From Vitrella brassicaformis (lineage: Eukaryota; Sar; Vitrellaceae), in contig CDMY01000581.1 in the NCBI GenBank assembly GCA_001179505.1, forward strand, positions 65,862-129,861: 64,000 nt of DNA. Reading direction: 5' to 3'. Below, in pieces: positions 10,585 through 27,549 of this stretch (positions within the stretch are counted from its first letter, which is position 1; each line of letters opens with the position of its first letter). A program made the translations under genes and the position numbers. The notes under the pieces are model-generated. The model ran no database searches and was not told the DNA's origin. It saw nothing but the letters and a program-made list of their open reading frames with translations.

Positions 10585-11901
10585 ATGACGACGAGTGAAG
10601 CCTCTGACTCGGTGTCCGTCATCCCGCACTCGGCTTCTTGCTCGGCTCGACAAAGCACTCGCAACACGGAAGCAGTCCGTCTCTCATTCCCCCCTGGCGC
10701 AGCAGACTCGACTAAGGAGCTGGCTTCCGGCATTGTGCGGGGCACGCTGACAGAGGAGCGAGCGGCACACCTGATTGAAGCAGGGGCTGATGCCACCGTC
10801 CAGATGCATTACACCTTAGAGAAATACCATGGCGTCCTCCCATGGTACGGTTTCGTGGCCACCATGCTCGAGTTAACCGTCTGCTTCTACCCGTGTTGCT
10901 GCCTCGACTCCTGCCGTCTACTGAGGAGGCTCCTCAAGGCCGGCGCGGACGTCAAGTCTCTTAATGGTCGGGTTTTCACCCTTGCGATCGTCGCCCAGAA
11001 GTTCAACGCCTTGTCTGTTCTCGCCGAGTCCATCGCCGAAGTCCCTCATCTCATGCTGCTTGATGGCTCTCGGCTGGGGCACCGGCACGGCAACTGCAGC
11101 CTTCTGTTCGTTCTGCCCGAGGGCTGCACAGCCATCACACGCGAGCTGGCACACGGTGTGCTGACGGGGGACATCGACGACGCGGGCGTCGAGCTTCTGA
11201 GAGAGCAGGGAGCTGACTCGGCCATGAAGATACAGATGGTGTCGTCCGACTGTCCCAGCTTCTATGGATGGATGGTGCCGCGGGCCTCTCCTCTCGACTG
11301 GGTCAATCTCGGGCCCTGCAGTACCAACCTCAACGATAACAAGACGCGGTGCTACGAAGGGACTCTCCTTGCGTGGGTAGTCGCCCTCCATCCAGAGGGG
11401 CCTGAGACGCCCGGAGTGCTGCGGGCTCTTGTCAATGGCATGGCCGGCACCATCAGCCGCAACCAGTGGGTGCGTTACTTGACAGCTGCCGCCGCGTCCT
11501 GCTCTCACGCAGCTGTCGACTCCATTGAGAGCAGGAATTGCCCCGAGAGCCAGCATGGAGCATCGAAGCATCATACACACTCACGACACGATTGGCTTCC
11601 ATGTGTGATGGCTCTGAACCCTGTCGACCCCATGTTTCACAACAGGCGTGAACCAGCCGCTTCGATGTGTGAGCCAACGAGGTACATCATAGGTCCATGT
11701 CCGGCATCTGGCGTGTCGTCCGTTTGCTCCCACGTCGAGTTGTCGACCTCCACAGCTCTCTGTAGTGCAGTGTCGACTCGATGGGAGTCATGCGGTGGTA
11801 GGGAGAGAATGCGGCTCCAGGTGCAGAGAATGCGCAGCCAGGCAGAGGGGGAGGAAGGGGCAAGACGAGGGTCCGCAGAATTCGTAGACATGTCTAGCTA
11901 G
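10585..11901 (+). CDS. Ankyrin-repeat-like protein, single exon
   Basis: One uninterrupted frame of 438 codons from the ATG at 10585. It contains ankyrin-like half-motifs: HLIEAGADATV near residue 60, LLRRLLKAGADVKSL near residue 115, and LLREQGADSAM near residue 210. These match the helix-turn of ankyrin repeats (LLxxGADxxx). Spacing between them is irregular and the loops are long, so the repeats look degenerate. The C-terminal third is low in recognisable structure and may be partly spurious. Ankyrin proteins mediate protein binding; no specific partner can be inferred. Like its divergent neighbour it lacks introns. Confidence 0.6.
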   Translation: MTTSEASDSVSVIPHSASCSARQSTRNTEAVRLSFPPGAADSTKELASGIVRGTLTEERAAHLIEAGADATVQMHYTLEKYHGVLPWYGFVATMLELTVCFYPCCCLDSCRLLRRLLKAGADVKSLNGRVFTLAIVAQKFNALSVLAESIAEVPHLMLLDGSRLGHRHGNCSLLFVLPEGCTAITRELAHGVLTGDIDDAGVELLREQGADSAMKIQMVSSDCPSFYGWMVPRASPLDWVNLGPCSTNLNDNKTRCYEGTLLAWVVALHPEGPETPGVLRALVNGMAGTISRNQWVRYLTAAAASCSHAAVDSIESRNCPESQHGASKHHTHSRHDWLPCVMALNPVDPMFHNRREPAASMCEPTRYIIGPCPASGVSSVCSHVELSTSTALCSAVSTRWESCGGRERMRLQVQRMRSQAEGEEGARRGSAEFVDMSS

Positions 11902-12494
11902 AGTCCTCTCTTTTGTGCACACCTGTGATGTATTTCGTGTGTGGCCTGGTGTGTGGCGCGGGCATTGCGCTTCACTTTTTTCGTCCGCTCTCCCTGGCAA
12001 GAGAGTGTTTGATTGTAGGCAGCAAGAGGTGAAAGCGGCTAGCTGTCGCGCTTTTGTTATTGCATATTCGTATGCTGGTCAGCCCACTTGCCGAGACTCG
12101 TTGAATGAATGGCAATCACTACTGGCTACGGGGATGATTTGCAAGCATCGGTTGCATGCTGTGTGTTCATCTGCTGTCTGCGTGTGTGTGTGAGGGTGAC
12201 CAAGCTCTCCGTGCCCCTGGCATTTTGTAGCGCGCTTTATGAACGCGTGTTTCCGTACAGTGTGTCGTCCCAATTCGATGCGTTCGCGGACGGTTCGTAG
12301 ACGTTGTGTCGTGTGTGTCATTGCATGGATGACTGCCCCTGCCGTTCAACGCTCACTCTTATCCATCCACCATGCAGCACAAACACGCACCACATCAATG
12401 CAGTGACGCACTCCTCTCAACAGCACCATCCGTGCCGTCCTTCTCATCACACGCCACGGCACCATCGCTCACCCCCACCACCTGGAGCGACTCC
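11902..12494. other. Intergenic region between convergent genes, no gene supported
   Basis: About 590 bp between the ends of the ankyrin-like gene and the coiled-coil gene. No frame with coding character or splice-compatible exons is seen; the right end is CCACC/CATC-rich. Confidence 0.55.
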
Positions 12495-14742
12495 TCACCG
12501 TCGGCAGATGGACGATGTCTTTTTGGCCCGCGCCTCCCCAGTGTTTCTGTCAACAGACGATAGGCCGGGCCGCCCCTTCCTCGGTGCAGCGATTTTCTTG
12601 ACTTTGCTGTCCTCGACTGCTGATCCAGCAGCCGCGTGTTTGGGGCTCCTTGTGGCGTTCTGCTGCGGCTTGCCGCTGGTGCTGCTGCTGCTGTCGATGC
12701 TGGCCATGACTGCGTCTGGGTCGAGCTTCTGCTGCTTGAGGACATCGCGGAGGGCGTGGGATAGCACCTTGTTCTTCTCTGTTTGTAGAGCGAGGAGGCC
12801 CCTGGTCTGTGCCAGCTGTGTCTGGAGGTATTCCATTTCGCTGTGGGCCTCTGTCTTGGCCTCGGTGACGGCATCATTGAGGGCCTGAAGGGTCGAGGTG
12901 TGGTGCTGCTTGATGGACGTCACAATGTCTGTGGCTCGATTCTGCAGACAGGAGACACGCGTGTGGGGAAGGAAATGCCCACTGATAGATGAGTGCTTAC
13001 TCGTTCCTGCAGGCACCGTTGACACTCCTCCAGCTGCTGTTCGAGCTCCCGTATCCTCTCTGCCCACTTGCCCTCCTCCTTCTCCTTGAGCAGCGCCTGC
13101 CACTCATCATTGCAGCGGCGCTGAAACCACACAAACACACACACACACACACACACACGTCTATACATACGCACAGGCACTCTCCCACTGTGTCTCTTCC
13201 AGAATCTCACGCACTGTGTCTCTTCCAGAATCTCACGTTTGTGTCGTCTGCTTCTTTATGCGAAGCCTCGACCTGTTCCTGTGATTGCTTGCGTGTCCGC
13301 TCCAGCTCCTCTCTCAGTCTGTCGGCCTCTGCCTTTGCCCTGGCGACCTCCTGTGCTGCGTCATCGAGGCTCTGCAGTGCTGTGGTGTGTCTCTCCTCCC
13401 ACTCGATGGATGCAGCCGCCTGCCAACCACGGAGCTCGCGCACAACAGCGTTGAGGCGATGCACCTCCTCCTCATGCTCGGCCTGAGGAGACGTGCACGA
13501 AGGTCGACTGCCCATTTGAGAGTGAATTGTTCTTACTTTCTCCCGTCCCAGCCTTATGTTCTCCTCTTTGAGGGACCTGGCATCCTTCTGAAGGTCCTTC
13601 AGTGAGGTCATTAGTGCCGTCTCGGCCTGGCGAAGGCACGTGGCACGATCGGTGGCCAGCCCTCTCTTCTCCAGCTCCTCCAAATCGCCGGTCTTCCACG
13701 TTCGCCCCCTCGCCCCACCCGTCACAGATGGCTTCTTGCGGTCGGATCTCCTGTCTGTTAGATACCCCTGAACACTTCCAACGTAGCGTCCGCGGTAGGG
13801 TGGCACCGCAGGCCCGCTCTTCCGAAGGAACCGCTGCGTCTGCTGTGTCACTACCTCTTCCAAACGGTCACGCAAGTCCATGTCAGCGGCACCACCATTC
13901 TCATGGGCAGCGACAGGAAGCGACACAAACGAAGATGAGGGAAGGGGCGCCCGGTCAGGCACATCTGGAGGGGCTGTGAGACATGAGACCGGGGTGCAGA
14001 TGGACAGGTCGTCCTGAGTAGGAAATAACGACACCGCGGCCGGTGCAGGCGGTGGAGCCTCGTCCTCAGCCTTGGCGCCGGCCTTTGCGCGATGAGAGCG
14101 GGGCCCTTCCATCGCGCACCTTGCTCGCCGAGAGGAAGGAGGGAGGGGCGGACGACCAGACGGAGCAGACAGACGTGCTGGCTTCTCGATGGTAGCAGCA
14201 AAAGACTGCTCAGACGGGCACGCAGCATGAGCGGCAGAGGAAGCAGCTGCCATGTCGCCCTCTGTAGCTCCATCGCCTTCATTCAGGGCATCTTCGTCCT
14301 CCTCTGGTATCGGGGGGATCGGGGGAGGGCGGCGCTCACGAGCCGGGAAGGAGGGAACCACACCCAACCGACTCGGAAAGAGATCCGCTGCAGCAGCCAT
14401 CTGCACAAACGACACACAAGAAAGGAGAAGATTACACGTCATTGCTGGCCAGTCAAGCCTCACCGAGCCTCCGTCAAGGCCGATCTTCTTCAGCTGCGAC
14501 TCGATGGCTGCCCTGAGTTGGTCCTCACTGTCCATACCCGGCTCCGGCCAGCCGCTGTCCGGCTCCTCGTCACAGAACAGATCCTCTTCCGAATCGCTGT
14601 CTGTTCCCTCCTGCACTTGCCGGAGCAGCTCCTGAGTGCTCGGCAGGGAGTTGGCCCTCTCGTCGCTTCTTAGATTCTCGGAGCTGAGCTTGAAGCAGGA
14701 GGTTGCAGGAAGCATGTGGTCCAATGATTCGCTCTTCTGCAT
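12495..14742 (-). CDS. Long coiled-coil protein of unknown function, 5 exons
   Basis: Exons (minus): 14742-14464, 14400-13537, 13482-13237, 13120-13001, 12941-12495, all in phase, 651 residues. The N-terminal half is acidic and Pro/Ser-rich, likely disordered. From about residue 300 to 570 the sequence is dominated by Glu, Lys, Arg, Leu and Gln in heptad-like order (for example LEELEKRGLATDRATCLRQ and RIRELEQQLEECQRCLQER), a long coiled coil. The tail is basic (Lys/Arg/Ser-rich). Such proteins are often cytoskeletal, centrosomal or scaffold proteins, but I recognise no family. The donor of the third intron lies in a 26-bp tandem duplication. Confidence 0.8.
13186..13237 (-). repeat. 26-bp perfect tandem duplication carrying a 5' splice site
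   Basis: The 26-bp unit at 13186-13211 is repeated exactly at 13212-13237. On the minus strand each copy starts with the last exon base and the donor GTGAGATTCT, so the intron of the coiled-coil gene has two identical adjacent donors. Use of the inner donor would add 26 nt and shift the frame. Confidence 0.85.
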
Positions 14743-14821
14743 CGTGAATCGCGCTGAATGAGAGACTGCGGGTTTTGCCCCCGCCCCGCATGTGTTTACA
14801 ATTGGCGTGACGCCGTGTGTC

Positions 14822-16072
14822 ATGGCTTGTCGACCTTTCCACGGCATCGGAGGGCTTCTCCTTTCTCGTACTTCTCGACTCTTGCCGCCCCTCTTCTCGA
14901 CGGTATCGGCCTTGCCGTTCCTTCACCCCCTGCACTGGCAGGTGTCCACTTCAGCGGCCTTCCACCAGCTGCGCCATTATCGCCATTGCATCACTAGCGA
15001 CGAGAACAGCACATCGACCGGCTCTCCGGCGTCGGCGCGCGGTGCTCCCGAGGAGTGAGGAGTGGAGGCCAATCCCTGAGTTCAATGGCGTGTCGAAGAA
15101 GGGGGCAGAGGTCTCATCACACGGCTACGTGTGGAGAGCCAAAACAGGAGTGACGAAGGGGCGCTTGGAGTCGCATGGCTATTATCATACGACCATCACC
15201 GGGAAGATCTATCGCGTCCACCGACTTATAGCGGAGACCTTCCTGCAGGAGCAGAAGCAGCAGCTGATCAACCAACATGGCCAATCCATTGCCGAGAAAC
15301 TCCACGTCGACCACATCGATGGCCGCAAGGACAACAATCATGTGTCGAACCTCCAGTGGCTGACGCCGCGGCAGCACGGTATCAAGACGCGTCGGACGCT
15401 TCCAAAGCCTCGCAACCTTCTGAGTTCTGCGAGAAAGGTGATTGCAACTCACAAATCGGGGGAGCAGCAGCAATTCGTCTCAGTTGGCGCAGCAGCAGAG
15501 CACTTCTGTGTGTGGTTCAAGGAGATCCTGTTCAGCATACAGCGCAAGCGAATGCCGATTCAGGGGTGGACCTTTAGCCATCCACGAGAGGACATGGCTG
15601 TCTTACCTGGGGAGAAGTTCCGCTCGATTACGTCTCTTCGCGATCTCTATAAGAAGCGACTGCCAATGGTTTCGAACATGGGGCGAATTCGGCACATCAA
15701 CGGCCGCTTGACCGATGGCACGTTGGATTGTCTGGGGTACCGTCGCGTCAATCTGGGAGGGTACATGCTGGCGGTGCACAGATTGGTTGCAGAGGTGTTT
15801 CTGCACAAAGAGAAGAGGAGGCTGATAGAAGGGGGCAACGAGGAAGGCTACTTAGATGTCGACCACATCGATAGCAACCGATGTAACAGTCGGCTCGAGA
15901 ATCTGCAGTGGGTCACCAAGTAAGCCACACGCTTGTATTCCGTGAGGGCATCTCATATCATTTTCCCGTTGATCCCTTTTTGGTGCGTTACAGGAAGGTG
16001 CATGCCCAGCTTACGGGCGAGCGCACAAGACAGAGAAGAGCGGCGCAGACAAGGAATAAGCAGATGCAGTGA
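14822..16072 (+). CDS. HNH endonuclease-like protein with two NUMOD4/HNH units
   Basis: A long open frame (about 14998-15919) plus a second exon (15994-16072) encode two tandem copies of the same unit. Each has a NUMOD4-like start (EEWRPIPEFNG in copy 1), a VHRLIAETF / VHRLVAEVF helix, and the HNH_3 core VDHIDGRKDNNHVSNLQW / VDHIDSNRCNSRLENLQW. The core holds the metal-binding DH, the central Asn and the NLQW end. HNH_3/NUMOD4 proteins are best known as phage and organelle homing endonucleases; a nuclear, intron-containing version may be a domesticated nuclease or DNA-binding protein. The start is unresolved. The main frame has no early ATG, while an ATG at 14822 in another frame could be joined by an intron (for example 14868-14997). 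Confidence 0.75.
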
Positions 16073-16363
16073 AGACCATTGTGAATGTTTTGGTTTTCTA
16101 TAAATTGCATCTGAGTGTCCGTACGAGTGCTGTCGGTCTATGTCAATCGCCCATAAATACAAGTACGTAGAAATGCCGTTGCGTAGCTGCATCATTCACG
16201 CAGCCCCACTACCTAGCCCACACACGTCTCGCCTCATCTTGACCGCCCATGACCAGCTGACGCATATGCTGTTCTTCAGACGCGCCGAGGTCACGAACCA
16301 AAGACGAGAAACGACTAGAAGGGTCACACAATAACACCTGCATGCACACAAAAACACACATGC

Positions 16364-21967
<5,604 letters not shown>

Positions 21968-22025
21968 CCTGCCGCTGCAACTGCCGGTTTTAAGAGGAAG
22001 CTCCTCCACCTCCTTCTCTCATTCA

Positions 22026-22033
22026 AGCTCGCA
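22026..22033 (-). promoter_or_regulatory. TGCGAGCT octamer upstream of ABCC gene
   Basis: AGCTCGCA on the plus strand (TGCGAGCT on the gene strand), 59 bp before the ABCC start codon. It lies close to an imperfect palindrome CCTTCGCGGCGAAGG at 22040-22054. Confidence 0.45.
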
Positions 22034-22234
22034 GTTCCTCCTTCGCGGCGAAGGATACCATTCATCCCGAGAGTGTCGGATGTCGTGGTGATGTGCACTC
22101 GATGCATCCGTGTGTATATGCAGGCATGGAACAGTCAGTCAGTGTACAGACATGGACCGACCCGCCTCCGTCGCCCCAGGCTAAGCTCTGCACACTCCTC
22201 TCCTTCCCTCTCCCCTCCCTCGCTCAGCCATCTC

Positions 22235-24514
22235 TTACCTGCCGACCTTCTTGCTACTCCCACCACCGCCACCGCCACCTCCGCGCACATCGTCGTTCCA
22301 GTAAAATGTGTTGCATCGACTGGCAGGGTGTGTTTCGTCACCCGACGGACGTGCGCACACCCAGAACAGCCGCCCCTTGTTGGCCCCCTCCTTGAGCACC
22401 CGCCGCTGGATCATGGCCTCGCCGTGCTTCTGACACACTGGGGCGTAGGGGGCCATGGCCTCGTAGTCGCGCTGCTCCTTCTTGCTGAGGTAGCTCACGT
22501 TGCCTGCATACACGCAGGAAGCCATGCATGCCGGATATGCTCATGTGTGGGTGGGTGGATGAAGGTGTGCAGACTGACCTAATTTGACTTGGCTTTTGCC
22601 CTGCTTGAGGCCCCAGAAGCTGCCGCCGCTTCCCCCCTGCTTTGTCTTAGCCTGGCCCTGTCCCGCCTTGCCACCCGTCAGCATCGACCGCAGATCACGC
22701 TGACGCAACACAGGCGGAGGGGCAGCAGGTGCTGCAGCCTTTTTCACACGCACACTCGCCGCACTGCCGCCGCCCTCCCCACTCGGACCGTCTTGCGTCA
22801 GGTCGATCGACTCATCCTGGCTTTGGCCATTCAACCCGGCACCCTCTGCAGTGCGCTTCTGCGGCAGCTCTTTCGCCGCAGCCGGTGCTGGTTTTGCCTT
22901 TGCAAAGGCGAAGATGTTGGCCTGCCGCGACCGTGCCTCTTGCCAGTTGCATGCACAAAAGGGCGGGGGGTCGGTGGGGGGGCCGGGCGGGTGTGGGGGG
23001 ACGGTGGGGATGGCGAAGGTGGCTGAGATGGGGCAGTGGTCGGATCCGTGTATGTCTGGGTGGATGTCGCAGCCGCTGATGAGCGGAAGGAGGGAAGACG
23101 AGGCGATGATGTGGTCGGGACGGGCGCCGTAGTTGGTCAGCCGGGCGCCCTTGGACTGCACAATGCATAGCACAGAGTGGGTGGGTGGGTGGGTGCGATA
23201 GATAATGCAATGCAGCCAGCCATGTGTGTGTAGTGAGTGTGTGTACCCCACCCTACCTGGTCCCAGCATGTGTAGGCCTTCTCTCGCGTCGGGTGAAAAT
23301 GGCGGAACACATCGACCAGCCCACACCGATCCATAAACGAGCTGCACACATGGCATCCACACAGCGGCCGCGGTTCACACACATAGACAGACAGTGATTG
23401 ACCCACCCACATGTGTGGTTGTGTTGTCTGCTTACTTGAGCCAGCTTGCACCAGCATACGGCCAAACTTTGACCTTTTCCTCCTGCAGCTTGTCCCACTC
23501 CGCCGGCTCGTGAGCGTCGAGCTTGGAGGCCGTGATGTTGAGATCGCCGCACACCACCACCTGCCGACCGGCACGCACCAGCTCTCCCACACAGTACTCC
23601 AGACACCTACAGGCACCCATCACACACACCACCAAACACACCCACACACCCCCTCTTGCTTGGCTTGCCGCCTTTTTCTTCTCTTGCTCACACGTTGAAG
23701 ACTTGTTTCTGTTCCATTCGCTGCTCGTCGGGCCGCGGCGTCGGTCCGTACAGATTGAACAACACGAACGTCCCATGGTCCGTCACCACACACCGCCCCT
23801 CCTTCTCAAGATGCGCCAGCGCCTCATCGAAGCTGATGCCGGCATCGCGCATCTCGTCAGCCACGCGGGCGAAGCGGGAGCTTGGTGACTCGTCGCGTGT
23901 GCTCGAGCTATGGCTATGGCCGGCTGCCGAGTCGAGTCTTCGCCGCTTGCATCGCTGGTCCACGGCTGCCGCTGTGAGTCCTTCCCATGCGTCGAGGGGA
24001 GTGGCCTTGCCGATGCGTGTGAATGTGCCGACGCCCGAGTAGCCGCCGTTGGGTGAGACGGACTTGTCGGCGAGGGAGAGGAAGGCGTGCCACCTTGTGG
24101 GCTTGCCGTAGTGGCCATCGACGTCACTCCTGGTCATCTTGCACTCCTGACACACCACACAACACACGCAGAGATACAGACACACACATGATTTGATGGG
24201 AGGCGGATCTGTGCATCTATCCATCTTGTGTGTTGTGACTGACCTGGAAGCAGAGTATGGAGGCCTCGTTGTGCCATGAGTCGAGGAAGGCAGCCAAATC
24301 CTTACGCTGAAAACCCTTCCTGCACACCACACAACACAATGAATGGCCAGTCACTCACTCTCATGTGTTGATTGGTTGTTTGTCATGCTTGCTGATCTGA
24401 TGCTTGCCTGCTCAGAATGGCCGGCAGTGAGTTGACGTTGAACGACACAAGCCGCAGCCTCTCACACCTGCCCTCACAGTCTGCCGCAGCCGATACGCCG
24501 CCGCCACTGATCAT
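22235..24514 (-). CDS. APEX2: AP endonuclease 2 (exonuclease III family) with GRF zinc finger, 7 exons
   Basis: Exons (minus): 24514-24408, 24319-24244, 24146-23692, 23606-23436, 23341-23257, 23155-22579, 22503-22235; 579 residues. The first intron has a GC donor (AG|GCAAGC). Catalytic landmarks of the EEP fold are present: SFNVNSLPA, CFQECKM (metal-binding Glu), YGPTPRPDE, CGDLNITAS, and GSDHCPIS near the domain end. The C-terminus has a GRF zinc finger (CQKHGEAMIQRRV...GRLFWVC...C...FYW). The linker has a PCNA-box-like QANIFAFA. APE2 processes 3' ends in base-excision and single-strand-break repair together with PCNA. A longer start at 24688 is possible, but the promoter palindrome at 24623-24648 would then be coding, so 24514 is preferred. 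It is divergent from the KDEL receptor. Confidence 0.93.
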
Positions 24515-24622
24515 CGGCAACTTCACAAAGAGATGCAGATGAGCGCTACGGGAACACTGGCCGAGCCGCCAACATACGCACCTCCTCACGCTCGCAGCAC
24601 GCCCTTTTCTGCTTCTTCTTTT

Positions 24623-24648
24623 TGCGAGCTTTTTATCAAAAGCTCGCA
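24623..24648. promoter_or_regulatory. Inverted pair of TGCGAGCT octamers in APE2/KDEL-receptor promoter
   Basis: TGCGAGCT (24623-24630) and AGCTCGCA (24641-24648) face each other. The flanking bases extend the match to a 10-bp perfect inverted repeat (GCGAGCTTTT, loop TATC, AAAAGCTCGC) in the space between two divergent housekeeping genes. Confidence 0.6.
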
Positions 24649-24792
24649 CTATGGGAAGGGTGGCGAACGGACAGCAGACGGTCAACACAGCTTTGCAGTC
24701 AAGAGAGAAGCGTCAGCAGCCCTTTGCCTGAGAGATCCAAGGGAAAAGGCGCGTTTCGGGGAAGTCAAGGAAGCAGCAGGCGGCCGGGCAGG

Positions 24793-26220
24793 ATGAACAT
24801 CTTTCGCTTCTGTGGTGACATGCTCCACCTGATGAGCATCCTCCTGCTGCTATGGAAGCTCAAAAAGAGCAAAAGCTGCGTCGGTAAGGAGATCCTTCTT
24901 TTAGGCACTCCACCACCAGCTGTGTGTTTGTGTATGTGTGCCGTCTTTGCTGGTGTGTTTGTGTGGTTGGCTGGCCTGCAGGCATCTCGTGTCGCATGCA
25001 GGAGTGCTATGCGATTGTCTTTTGTCTGCGCTACCTGGATCTTTTCTATCAGTTCATCTCTGTCTACAACACAGGTGCGCACAGGACGGCACGGCGGTTT
25101 CTCTCCTGTTTGGTGTGGTCCACTTGTGTGTGGGTGTGCCGCTGTTGCTCAGCGATGAAGGTGGTGTTCATCTCCAGCACTTTCTACCTCATCTTTCTCA
25201 TGAGGTTCCAGCCTCCAGGTGCGTCCGTGTGGACCGATGGATCGACTACAAGAGAAGGGCGGGCATGTTCGTTCACCCATGGCCGGCCACCTTTGCCTCT
25301 GTGTGCGTGTGTATTGTGGTGTGGGTGCAGTAAGCGCGACGTACGACAGGACAGCGGACAGTTTCCCGTACGAGCAGTATCTGCTGGGGCCAGCGGCCGT
25401 CCTTGGGTTCATTTCGGCAGAGGAGTGGAGCATACCTGAGGTAGGTGTGTGCACACACAGCCGACTGTCTGTGTGGATAGATGTGTGTGTATGTATGTGT
25501 GTATATGTGTTGATTGATGTAGATCTTTTGGACGGCGTCCATATGGCTAGAGAGCGTCTCCATCCTCCCGCAGCTCATACTGCTGCAGCAACTAAGAGAA
25601 GTGAGCGTCGATCATGGCATGGCATGGCAGCGGCAGGCAGACCATTGGACACTAACGGGCGGCAGGCAGGCCATTGGACACTAACTCGACCTAACTCGGG
25701 CCATTCTGTTTAGGTCGAGAACTTGACGGCAGAGTTTGTGGCGACAATGGGCGCGTACAGGTTCTTCTATATACTCAACTGGGTCAGCCAGCACGGGAGC
25801 GGCCCACGGCAGCCACGGCACAGGCAAACCGAGCGCGATCGATCGACCCTTTGATTGTATCTCTCCCCACATCTGATCTGCCCGACTGACTTGTCAGATA
25901 TATCGGTACTTCGCCGAAGGCTACGTCAACTGGATAGGATGGGTGAGCAACGGCGATCGATGGACGGATGGACGGCACACGGATGAAGATCTGCGTGTGT
26001 GTGGTCGGTCATTCATGTGTGTGTGTGTGTGTGTGTGTGTAGCTGGGTGGGATCGTGCAGACCGGCCTCTACGTCGACTTCTTTTACTATTACGCCATGA
26101 GGTGACCGACTGACTGAGAGGCACAAACAACCAGTGAATGATGTGCATGTGTCTGTCGTGTCTGTCGGTGGCTGCAGTAAGTGGTACGGGCAGAAGCTGG
26201 TACTGCCCCTCGCAACGTGA
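24793..26220 (+). CDS. ERD2: ER lumen protein-retaining (KDEL) receptor, 9 exons
   Basis: Exons 24793-24883, 24982-25074, 25153-25218, 25331-25440, 25523-25600, 25714-25782, 25898-25942, 26043-26101, 26178-26220; 217 residues, the normal family length. It opens with MNIFRFCGDMLHLMSILLLL. Other family landmarks follow in order: ISCRMQECYAIVF, RYLDLF, SVYNT, VVFISSTFYL, ASIWLESVSILPQL, GAYRFFYILNW, and FAEGYVNWIGW. The seven-TM receptor binds escaped ER proteins with KDEL-type tails in the Golgi and returns them in COPI vesicles. It starts about 280 bp from the divergent APE2 start. Confidence 0.96.
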
Positions 26221-26583
26221 CGACCGACACACACGGAGACCATCGGTCCACCCTCCCGTCCCCCCATCCCTCCCCGCCCCTCCACTCCTGTTGCCTGCGC
26301 TGCGCGGCCAATTCGTTCGTTCGATCCATGGAGCAAGCAGCCTGACTGCCTCTGCAGACATGTACAGACAGCTGTCTTTCAAGAGCGTGGCTTGGCATGG
26401 ATTCTGTGTGGTGCGGTGTGGTGTGCTGACTGCGTGCATGACGGACAGAGCCGCTCAGACAGCGGCGTGGCGTGCCTCATGTATTTGGATCAAAAGTGGG
26501 GTAGGGCACGGCAAGAGCAGGCTAAAAATACTGCACCTTTCTCTACCGGCGCGGCGCGCCGTTGCGCAGCAGATCCAACCGAG

Positions 26584-27549
26584 ATGGAGAGAGCTCGAGC
26601 CCGACGTCAGTCCGCATCGCCTGAGATCTCTATCATATCATCTGATTCGCCTCTGGGGGAGATCATGCACATCGACCCAAAACTCGGGCACACAATCGCA
26701 TCTGTGTCTGTGGTGCTCGGCATCGCGCTTCATTCCTGGAAAGTCGGCATCGCGCTTCATCCCGGTCTCACCTGGAAACTCCTGGTCGCGTTAACGCTGT
26801 TCCTGCTGCTCACGGGGCTCAACGTACACGGCGTCGTCGGCTGGATGGAGAGGAAAGGGTTGAGGAAAGGGCTGGAGATGATGCGAATGGGCAAGAAGAT
26901 GATGGCTGATGCGGCGGCTGACGGCCTTTTCGAACGGGCAGGCGGGGCAGAGTGCGCATCCAGCAACCAGACAGAAATCCTCGACGACACGGGCATCCCA
27001 GCTGTCATCCTCTTCATCACGACCCTGGCGCTTGCGGTGATGGAGGCCATCCCAGCTGTCATCCCTTTCGTGGTTTCCGAGTGGTTCCTTGAGCAGCCGA
27101 CACAGGGCATCAAGTTGCTGGGGCTCCATATCAGCCCAGTGGTGGCGGCGCACTCGACTATCAGTTGTTTACTTATTGCTGCGGTCTGTGTTTTCCCTCG
27201 TGCTGCTACCGGAGGTGTCCCTAAGGGCCTGGCGGTGTTTCTAACCGGGGCTTATGTGCTGCTGACTGGGGCGTACGCTCACGGCATCATCCATGCTGGG
27301 ACCGTCCTTGTGTCGTTCACCACGCTGATCAAGTCGGGCATCCTCTACGCCTTCGTCACAGACAATTGGCCTCTGGTGCTCGCGGGGCTTTTCATCCTGC
27401 TATCTGCGGTGCTGGGCAAGGAGCAAGCCGAGCCATCGCCCCAGCTGCCCCCTTCTGATGAGCAACAGGGTGCCAACAAAACGCCCGATGAGCCGCCGAC
27501 GGCCAGACAGCTAGTCGGTTCCGTGATGTTTTCGCCAGCCGCGCGATGA
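26584..27549 (+). CDS. Multi-pass membrane protein with TGLxxHGxx repeats (upstream ORF of RING family copy 1)
   Basis: A single open frame of 321 codons from the ATG at 26584. It has six or more hydrophobic segments, including two units of a motif with LLTGLNVHGVV (near residue 80) and LLTGAYAHGIIH (near residue 230). The second is preceded by LGLHISPVVAAHS. The same motif recurs twice in the next ORF. The stop codon overlaps the next ATG (ATGATG at 27546-27551). This suggests that the two frames were, or are, one protein joined by an unseen intron or broken by a frameshift. No known family is recognised. Confidence 0.6.
   Translation: MERARARRQSASPEISIISSDSPLGEIMHIDPKLGHTIASVSVVLGIALHSWKVGIALHPGLTWKLLVALTLFLLLTGLNVHGVVGWMERKGLRKGLEMMRMGKKMMADAAADGLFERAGGAECASSNQTEILDDTGIPAVILFITTLALAVMEAIPAVIPFVVSEWFLEQPTQGIKLLGLHISPVVAAHSTISCLLIAAVCVFPRAATGGVPKGLAVFLTGAYVLLTGAYAHGIIHAGTVLVSFTTLIKSGILYAFVTDNWPLVLAGLFILLSAVLGKEQAEPSPQLPPSDEQQGANKTPDEPPTARQLVGSVMFSPAAR

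Noticed and set aside
10918-11580. 220-codon frame antisense to the ankyrin-like gene
   Set aside because: A shadow of the opposite coding strand; the plus frame carries the ankyrin-type LLxxGAD motifs.
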